11,353 nucleotides of DNA from Candidatus Aquidulcis sp. (GTDB taxonomy: Bacteria > Chloroflexota > Anaerolineae > Anaerolineales > E44-bin32): contig DYJB01000058.1 in the NCBI GenBank assembly GCA_020723365.1, positions 3,419 through 14,771 of the forward strand, given 5' to 3'. Position 1 is the first letter of the stretch. Each line of letters begins with the position of its first letter. The notes below the pieces were generated by a model, which saw only the letters and a list, made by a program, of their open reading frames with translations, did not search any database and was not told the origin of the DNA. This document shows positions 7,467 through 11,353 of the stretch, in pieces. Made by a program: the position numbers and the translations under genes.

Positions 7467-8623
7467 CTACCCGAACATGCCTGAGGGTCGCTTGCCGTCG
7501 ACCGGAGGCTCGTCCTCCTCGGCCGCAGGGAACAATCCCGCGGGCGACGGGACTTCCGCCGCCATTTCCGCAGCCGCCGGGAGCCGCGGCCGTCGCCGCA
7601 CGAAGCCAAGCAGCATCAGCACCAGTCCCCCGATGGTCAACAGCACCGCCTGCGCTGCTTGCGGCCCCAGCACGGCTTCCCGGATGGCGCCGCTGAGCGC
7701 CTCCACCAGGTTGCCGAGGGCCGGGATCGCCCCTGCGCCGGCCATGAAGCGCGCCAGCATGAGCCGCAGCAGCGGGCCGCCGAGCAGCACCGGCGCGAAC
7801 GACAACAAGCCGCCCAGCAAGAGCGGCACCCCCCACCAGCGCGCCAGGTCGCGCCACGACCGCACGGCCAGCGCCATGATCAGACCAAGCAGGGAGAAGG
7901 AGGCCAGGATTCCCCAGCGCGATACGAAGCGCACCAGCCGGACCTGCTCCTTGGCCAGCATCAGGTCCTCGGCGTCGCCGAAGTCCCGATCGACGACCGG
8001 CAACTCGGCCGGCAGCCCCTCAGCCAACAGGCGCATTCCTCCGGACAGCGCGCCCACGAGCAGGCCGCGCAGCGGTTCGGGAAGTTCGCAGTAGGGAAAG
8101 CCCTCCTGCCCCGGCACGACGCCCAGGCCGAGCATGCGGGTGACATCGTCCAGCGTGCAGGCGGGCCACGACTCGACCATCGCTTCGACCAGGCCGGCGG
8201 CCGCTTCGCCGCGCAGCGCCGCCCGCACCGGCGCGAGATCCACGCTCAACTGCAAGCGCGTCGCCGGGCTGTCGAACCAGGCAAAGAAGTCGGTCGTCAC
8301 ACGCAGGATCTGCGCCTCGACCCATGTGGCCGGCAGCAGCCTGTCGATGAGCGCATCGCGTTCGTCGGGCGAGAGGTGCTGGGCTGCACCCTCCAGGTCG
8401 ATGCCCGCCACGTTGGACTCGGCGCCGAAAAGACTGTCCACCACGGCTTGCCGCAGCGTACCCTCGAGGCGACGAGCCGACTGAGCTGCGGGGGACTGAA
8501 GATCACCAGCGCCAGATTGCGCGACAGCAGCGTCAGGGGCAGGAGCAGGACAAACAGCGCCGCAGCCACTCCAGCCAGCCCACGCGCCATCATCGTCAGA
8601 CAACCCGGCCTGCTACTGGTCAT
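7467..8623 (-). CDS. Hypothetical membrane protein, interrupted by a frameshift
   Basis: I do not recognise a named family. The gene appears to start at the ATG 8623-8621, preceded by GGGAGG (8629-8634), and overlaps the transporter stop by 11 nt. That frame gives MTSSRPGCL, a strong membrane segment (about residues 15-34) and NLALVIFSPPQLSRLVAS. It then loses protein character near 8460. From there the sensible sequence continues in the next frame with EGTLRQAVVDSLFG through to the TAG at 7467-7469. The second frame's own upstream part, from its ATG at 8603, is Ala/Pro-rich and looks like a shadow. One missing base near 8455-8500 would restore a protein of about 385 residues. It would have an N-terminal anchor, a soluble domain of roughly 180 residues rich in Leu, Asp and Glu, three further membrane segments (about 7863-7920, 7777-7838 and 7600-7650) and a charged Pro-rich tail. 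It may be a sequencing error or a real broken gene. Confidence 0.68.
8490..8494. other. G run of five at or near the frameshift
   Basis: Five G residues on the + strand (C on the coding strand, within the FSPP codons) are the longest homopolymer in the region where the reading frame changes. One base lost here or in the following 40 nt would explain the split gene. Confidence 0.4.
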
Positions 8624-9527
8624 GCCCGCCTCCCGATCCACCCGCCTGCGCCCCCGCTGCCGGTGCACCCAAGGCTGAGAGCACCAGGCCGGCCGAGATC
8701 AGCCCCGCCCCGATCCAGAAGCTCAGTCCCAGCGGCTCGTGCAGCAACCAGCCCCCCAGCGCCACGCCGACCACCGGCTGCGCAAAGAAGAGCAGCGAAA
8801 CCAGCCCGGCGTCAAGGAGCGCCAGCGACTTGTTCCACAGGTACATGGCGCCGGCGGTCGAGACGATCCCCAGGTAGAGCACCCCTGCCACCACCCCCGG
8901 CGTGATGTCGCCCAGGCCAATCGTGCGCATTTCCAGCCAAACCAACGGCAGGCTCGTGGGCAGTCCGCCGAAGAGCACGATGAAGCTGACCTCCAGCGTG
9001 TTCAGGTAACCGGAGGCCTTCTTGACCAGGACCGAATACAGACCCCACGAAAGGGCCGCCCCCAGCAGGGCCAGGTTGCCGAGGAAGGCCTGCTGCCCCA
9101 GCTCCGCGGAAGTGGGATTGATGACCGCCACGACGCCCAGGCTGGCCAGAGCCAGGGCTGCTATCCGCCGCCCGGTGGCCGGTTCGCGCAGCAGCCAGAC
9201 GCCGAACAGCAGGATGAACACCGGCGAGGCGGACGTCACCAGCGAGGCTGTCGCAGCAGTCGATAGCCTGGTGCCGGTGAACTGCAGGCCCAGGGAGATC
9301 CCGTAGCCGACGAAGCCCACCAGCAGCACGCGAGCCCAGTCACGCCGCGTGGCGCGAAATCCGCCTCGCGCCAGGATGACCGCGCCCAGGCAGGCGGCCC
9401 CGAGCACCAGGCGTGAGGTCAGGAGCGTGAACGGCGGGATGACATCCAGCACGACCTTGCTGACGACGTACATCCCGCCCCAGATACCGGCCGCGGCCAG
9501 GCCGGCCGCAATTCCGAAGGCCTTCAT
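8613..9527 (-). CDS. EamA/DMT-family transporter
   Basis: This is an inner-membrane permease of the drug/metabolite transporter superfamily, a group whose members often export amino acids, other metabolites or drugs. The 304-residue product has the standard length and the internal duplication of two EamA repeats (about 5-135 and 150-285), with ten hydrophobic segments. The first is IAAGLAAAGIWGGMYVVSK, and a Glu-Pro motif (LLREPATG) lies between the fourth and fifth. The second half opens with LLGAALSWGLYSVLVKK and contains SFIVLFGGLPTSLPLVWLE. A short Gly/Ala-rich tail ends in HDQ. The substrate is unknown. The start at 9527 has a modest GCGAGGCAG ribosome site and a TATAAT box 19 nt upstream, so it probably has its own promoter. 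The hypothetical membrane protein begins inside its last codons, which implies coupled translation. Confidence 0.9.
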   Translation of the reverse strand: MKAFGIAAGLAAAGIWGGMYVVSKVVLDVIPPFTLLTSRLVLGAACLGAVILARGGFRATRRDWARVLLVGFVGYGISLGLQFTGTRLSTAATASLVTSASPVFILLFGVWLLREPATGRRIAALALASLGVVAVINPTSAELGQQAFLGNLALLGAALSWGLYSVLVKKASGYLNTLEVSFIVLFGGLPTSLPLVWLEMRTIGLGDITPGVVAGVLYLGIVSTAGAMYLWNKSLALLDAGLVSLLFFAQPVVGVALGGWLLHEPLGLSFWIGAGLISAGLVLSALGAPAAGAQAGGSGGGHDQ

Positions 9528-9546
9528 TCTGCCTCGCTGGGTGGCG

Positions 9547-9574
9547 ATTATACCTTCGGGAGTTCGGAGCTCCA
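9547..9574 (-). promoter_or_regulatory. Candidate promoter for the transporter operon
   Basis: A perfect TATAAT on the - strand (+ strand 9547-9552) ends 19 nt before the transporter ATG. It stands out in GC-rich DNA. The -35 region is poor: TGGAGC at a 16-nt spacing matches TTGACA at only 3 of 6 positions. Transcription would start about 12 nt before the ATG, giving a very short leader. Confidence 0.42.
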
Positions 9575-9577
9575 GGA

Positions 9578-9601
9578 TCGGGCACGCCTGTCGGGCACGC
9601 C
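9578..9601. repeat. Tandem 11-bp direct repeat in the korB-transporter gap
   Basis: TCGGGCACGCC occurs at 9578-9588 and again at 9591-9601, separated by 2 nt. The second copy also forms a 6-bp inverted repeat (TCGGGC, 2-nt loop, GCCCGA) at 9591-9604. The pair lies just upstream of the candidate transporter promoter and could be an operator or part of terminator structure; neither role is shown. Confidence 0.45.
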
Positions 9602-9626
9602 CGAGAGGCGCGCCTGCCGGACGCGA

Positions 9627-9651
9627 GGCGTCCCGCCGGAGGCGGGACGCC
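9627..9651 (-). terminator. Strong GC-rich hairpin after korB
   Basis: An 11-bp perfect stem (GGCGTCCCGCC on the - strand) with a 3-nt loop begins 25 nt after the korB stop. It fits a terminator that separates korAB from the transporter genes. No T-run follows, so efficiency or Rho dependence cannot be judged. An outer GCCTG/CAGGC pair could extend the structure. Confidence 0.55.
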
Positions 9652-9675
9652 GGGTCAGGCGAGGTCGGCAGGGCG

Positions 9676-10722
9676 CTAGCGGAAGTCGGCCTGCAGCCGC
9701 TCCAGGCTTTGTCGGGATGGGCGCAGGGCTTCGGGGGGAAGCGCCACCAGTGGCGTTTCGACCAGCCCGGCGGTTTCCTGCAGGATCGGCTGCTCGTCGT
9801 TCAGGTAGAGCAGCCCCGTGACCATCTCGTTGTGGGTGCGGGCGCGCTCCAGCAGCATCAGCGCCGCCATGCGATCGCGCGGGTTGTACTCCCGCTCGAG
9901 CTTGCGCAGCACCAGCCGCGACCCGTCGTGCATCTCGACCGTGGTGGCGTTGCCGGGCTCGTAGTCGACCTGGATCTCCTCGCGCTCGGGGATGAGGGTC
10001 ATGTCGTGGATGGGATCCTCGTGCTGCTTGCCCCAGGTGTAGCTCTTGGTCGACTCGTCGCGGTTGTTGAAGGTCACGCACGGGCTGATGATGTCCAGCA
10101 CGGCCGTGCCGTTGTAGCTCAGGGCGGCCTTGATCAGCTCCTTCACCTGCCGCGGATCGCCGGCGAAGGAGCGGGCGACGAATCCGCAGTTGGCCGCCAG
10201 GGCCTCGATGCAGATATCGACCGGATTGAAGGGGTTCTCGACCCCCTTCTTCAGGACGGCGCCCTTGTCGGCGGTGGCGGAGAACTGCCCCTTGGTCAGC
10301 CCGTAGACGCCGTTGTTCTCGACGATGTAGACCATGGGGATGTTGCGCCGCAGCATGTGGATGAACTGGCCGATGCCGATGGAGGCCGTGTCGCCGTCGC
10401 CGCTGACGCCGATGCCGCGCAGGGCGCGGTTGGCGACCAGCGCGCCGGTCGCCAGCGAGGGCATGCGGCCGTGCAAGCCATTGAACCCGTGCGAGCGGTT
10501 GAGGAAGTACGCCGGACTCTTCGACGAGCATCCGATGCCCGAGAGCTTGATGGCCTTCCACGGCGGGAGCGACATTTCGTAGCAGGCGGCAACGATCTGG
10601 TTGGAGATCGAATTGTGGCCACAGCCGGCGCACAGCGTCGACGGCAGGCCGCGGTACTCGCCCCGTGTCAGCCCGACCAGGTTGACCGTCGTCGGCCGGG
10701 CTTCCTGGATCTCGAAGACCAT
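9676..10722 (-). CDS. korB: 2-oxoacid:ferredoxin oxidoreductase, beta subunit (KorB-like)
   Basis: This is the thiamine-pyrophosphate subunit of an enzyme that oxidises a 2-oxo acid (2-oxoglutarate or pyruvate) with CoA to acyl-CoA and CO2 and reduces ferredoxin. The product has 348 residues. Probable [4Fe-4S] ligands are Cys31 and Cys34 (CAGCGH), Cys65 (GIGCSS) and Cys215 (SPCVTFNN), with the spacing expected for two-subunit enzymes. The TPP/Mg motif runs from GDGD (108-111) to NN (136-137), and HGFNGLHGR and YGLTKGQ are family signatures. The usual SPTT after YGLTKGQ is SATADKG here. A C-terminal extension of about 120 residues contains YEPG and MHDGSRLVLRKLE, as in the longer KorB proteins. 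The start lies 1 nt after the korA stop and is preceded by GGAGGAGGG within korA, so the two are coupled. Substrate cannot be fixed from sequence. Confidence 0.95.
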   Translation of the reverse strand: MVFEIQEARPTTVNLVGLTRGEYRGLPSTLCAGCGHNSISNQIVAACYEMSLPPWKAIKLSGIGCSSKSPAYFLNRSHGFNGLHGRMPSLATGALVANRALRGIGVSGDGDTASIGIGQFIHMLRRNIPMVYIVENNGVYGLTKGQFSATADKGAVLKKGVENPFNPVDICIEALAANCGFVARSFAGDPRQVKELIKAALSYNGTAVLDIISPCVTFNNRDESTKSYTWGKQHEDPIHDMTLIPEREEIQVDYEPGNATTVEMHDGSRLVLRKLEREYNPRDRMAALMLLERARTHNEMVTGLLYLNDEQPILQETAGLVETPLVALPPEALRPSRQSLERLQADFR

Positions 10723-10723
10723 C

Positions 10724-11353
10724 TCAGCCCTCCTCCACGGCCAGAAGCGCCTCGGTCACCCAGCGGGCGCTCATCGGCAGCCCGTTGTTGATGGTGAGCG
10801 AGCGCAGCTTGCCGGCCTGATCCGGCACATCGATCTGGAGCAGCTGGCGCATCTGCCCGTCGGTGTTCATCTCGATGACATAGGTGCGATGGTGCCCCCG
10901 GATGAAAGCTTCGACCTCAGGGGAGAACGGCACCCCGCGCAGGCGCAGGTAGTCGGTCGCCACGCCTTGCGCCGCCAGGCGCTCGCGAGCCTCCAGGATC
11001 GCCGGGTCGGTCGATCCGTAGGAGATCAGGCCGATCTCCGCCTGGCCATTGGGGGCGCGATGGATCACCGGCGGCGGGAGCAGCTTGCGGCCGTTCTCCA
11101 GCTTGCGCCAGATGCGCTCCATGTTGTTCGACCAGTCGTCTGGGCGCTCGGAGTAGACCGCCTTTTCATTGTGGCTCGTGCCGCGCGCAAACCAGACGCC
11201 CTTGGGGTTCATCGAGCCGGGCAGGGTGCGGTAGGCGATCCCGTCGCCGTCGACGTCGCGGTAGCGGGCGAACTCCCCCACCCGCTCCAGGTCGTCGTTG
11301 TTGAGCACCTTGCCGCGGTCCATGGGCGCGTCCGGGTAGCTCAGCGCGTCCGT
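10724..11353 (-). CDS. korA: 2-oxoacid:acceptor oxidoreductase, alpha subunit, 3' part (KorA-like)
   Basis: The gene runs off the right edge, and only about 209 C-terminal residues are visible, starting TDALSYPDAPMDRGKVL. The Met at 11323 is internal, because the frame stays open and family-like to the edge. Full KorA proteins of this type usually have about 580-650 residues with the gamma domain fused at the N-terminus, so roughly two thirds is missing. Seen here are PMDRGKVL, the segment DGDGIAYRTLPG, FARGTSHNEKAVYSE, and then the C-terminal alpha/beta domain with LISYGSTDPAILEARERL, LRLRGVPFSPEVEAFI and VIEMNTDGQMRQLLQ. These match the C-terminal domain that contacts the CoA side of the alpha subunit. 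It pairs with the downstream korB. Whether a separate ferredoxin or delta subunit is encoded cannot be seen in this window. Confidence 0.94.
   Translation of the reverse strand, partial: TDALSYPDAPMDRGKVLNNDDLERVGEFARYRDVDGDGIAYRTLPGSMNPKGVWFARGTSHNEKAVYSERPDDWSNNMERIWRKLENGRKLLPPPVIHRAPNGQAEIGLISYGSTDPAILEARERLAAQGVATDYLRLRGVPFSPEVEAFIRGHHRTYVIEMNTDGQMRQLLQIDVPDQAGKLRSLTINNGLPMSARWVTEALLAVEEG
10728..10736 (-). promoter_or_regulatory. Ribosome binding site of korB inside the korA 3' end
   Basis: GGAGGAGGG on the - strand lies 5 nt upstream of the korB ATG (10722-10720) and within the last korA codons. It supports this start and coupled synthesis of the two subunits. Confidence 0.7.

Noticed and set aside
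7659..8678. 339-codon open frame on the + strand opposite the hypothetical membrane protein
   Set aside because: The - strand has membrane segments, a ribosome site and coupling to the transporter. The + strand translation is rich in Gln, Arg and His and typical of an antisense shadow.
9349..10791. 480-codon open frame on the + strand opposite korB
   Set aside because: The - strand encodes a KorB with intact cysteine and thiamine motifs. The + strand translation is low-complexity (many Val, Gly, Asp, Ala) and crosses the hairpin-rich gap.
10724..11323. A complete 199-residue protein starting at the Met at 11323
   Set aside because: The frame continues open and family-like to the right edge (YPDAP before MDRGKVL), so this Met is internal to a larger KorA.
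1..11353. CRISPR arrays, insertion sequences, tRNA or rRNA genes, phage or toxin-antitoxin genes
   Set aside because: No regular spaced repeats, transposase motifs, terminal repeats or RNA gene signatures were seen, and nearly all of the window is occupied by metabolic and membrane-protein genes.

Overview
The window is GC-rich, chromosomal-looking bacterial DNA with tightly packed metabolic genes and no mobile element, phage gene, CRISPR array, tRNA or rRNA that I can see. The gene content points to Chloroflexota, probably an Anaerolineae-like lineage: a short actinobacterial/Chloroflexi-style KorAB, a family-39 membrane glycosyltransferase, a cytoplasmic leukotriene-A4-hydrolase-like aminopeptidase, and an alanine dehydrogenase next to an Ach1/Cat2 CoA-transferase. 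This placement is an inference from protein style, not a database result.

Layout. Positions 141-7377 hold five genes on the + strand: an alanine-dehydrogenase-family enzyme, an acetyl-CoA hydrolase/4-hydroxybutyrate-type CoA-transferase, pyruvate kinase, a GT39 membrane glycosyltransferase and an M1 aminopeptidase. The first two overlap by ATGA, the third follows after 13 nt, and the last two follow after 58 and 33 nt, so the run could be one transcription unit. From 7467 to the right edge all genes are on the - strand. Read in transcription order they are the 3' part of korA, korB, an EamA/DMT transporter, and a hypothetical membrane protein that overlaps the transporter by 11 nt. The two blocks converge at about 7370-7466, where a perfect 14-bp inverted repeat overlaps the aminopeptidase stop codon.

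How the genes may work together (inference). The enzymes cluster around pyruvate and acyl-CoA: alanine to pyruvate (alanine dehydrogenase), PEP to pyruvate (pyruvate kinase), 2-oxo acid plus CoA to acyl-CoA plus reduced ferredoxin (KorAB), and acyl-CoA/carboxylate exchange (CoA-transferase). A peptidase and a possible metabolite exporter lie alongside. This would suit amino-acid or peptide catabolism or fermentation, but each protein family is common and co-location alone does not prove a pathway.

Most notable observation. The hypothetical membrane protein at 7467-8623 is split by a frameshift. Its ribosome-binding site, start and N-terminal membrane segment are in one frame, and the rest is in another. 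The break lies near 8455-8500, close to a 5-nt G run. I did not find an evident undescribed multi-gene system; the remaining findings are moderate-interest enzyme variants, hairpins and a start-site question.
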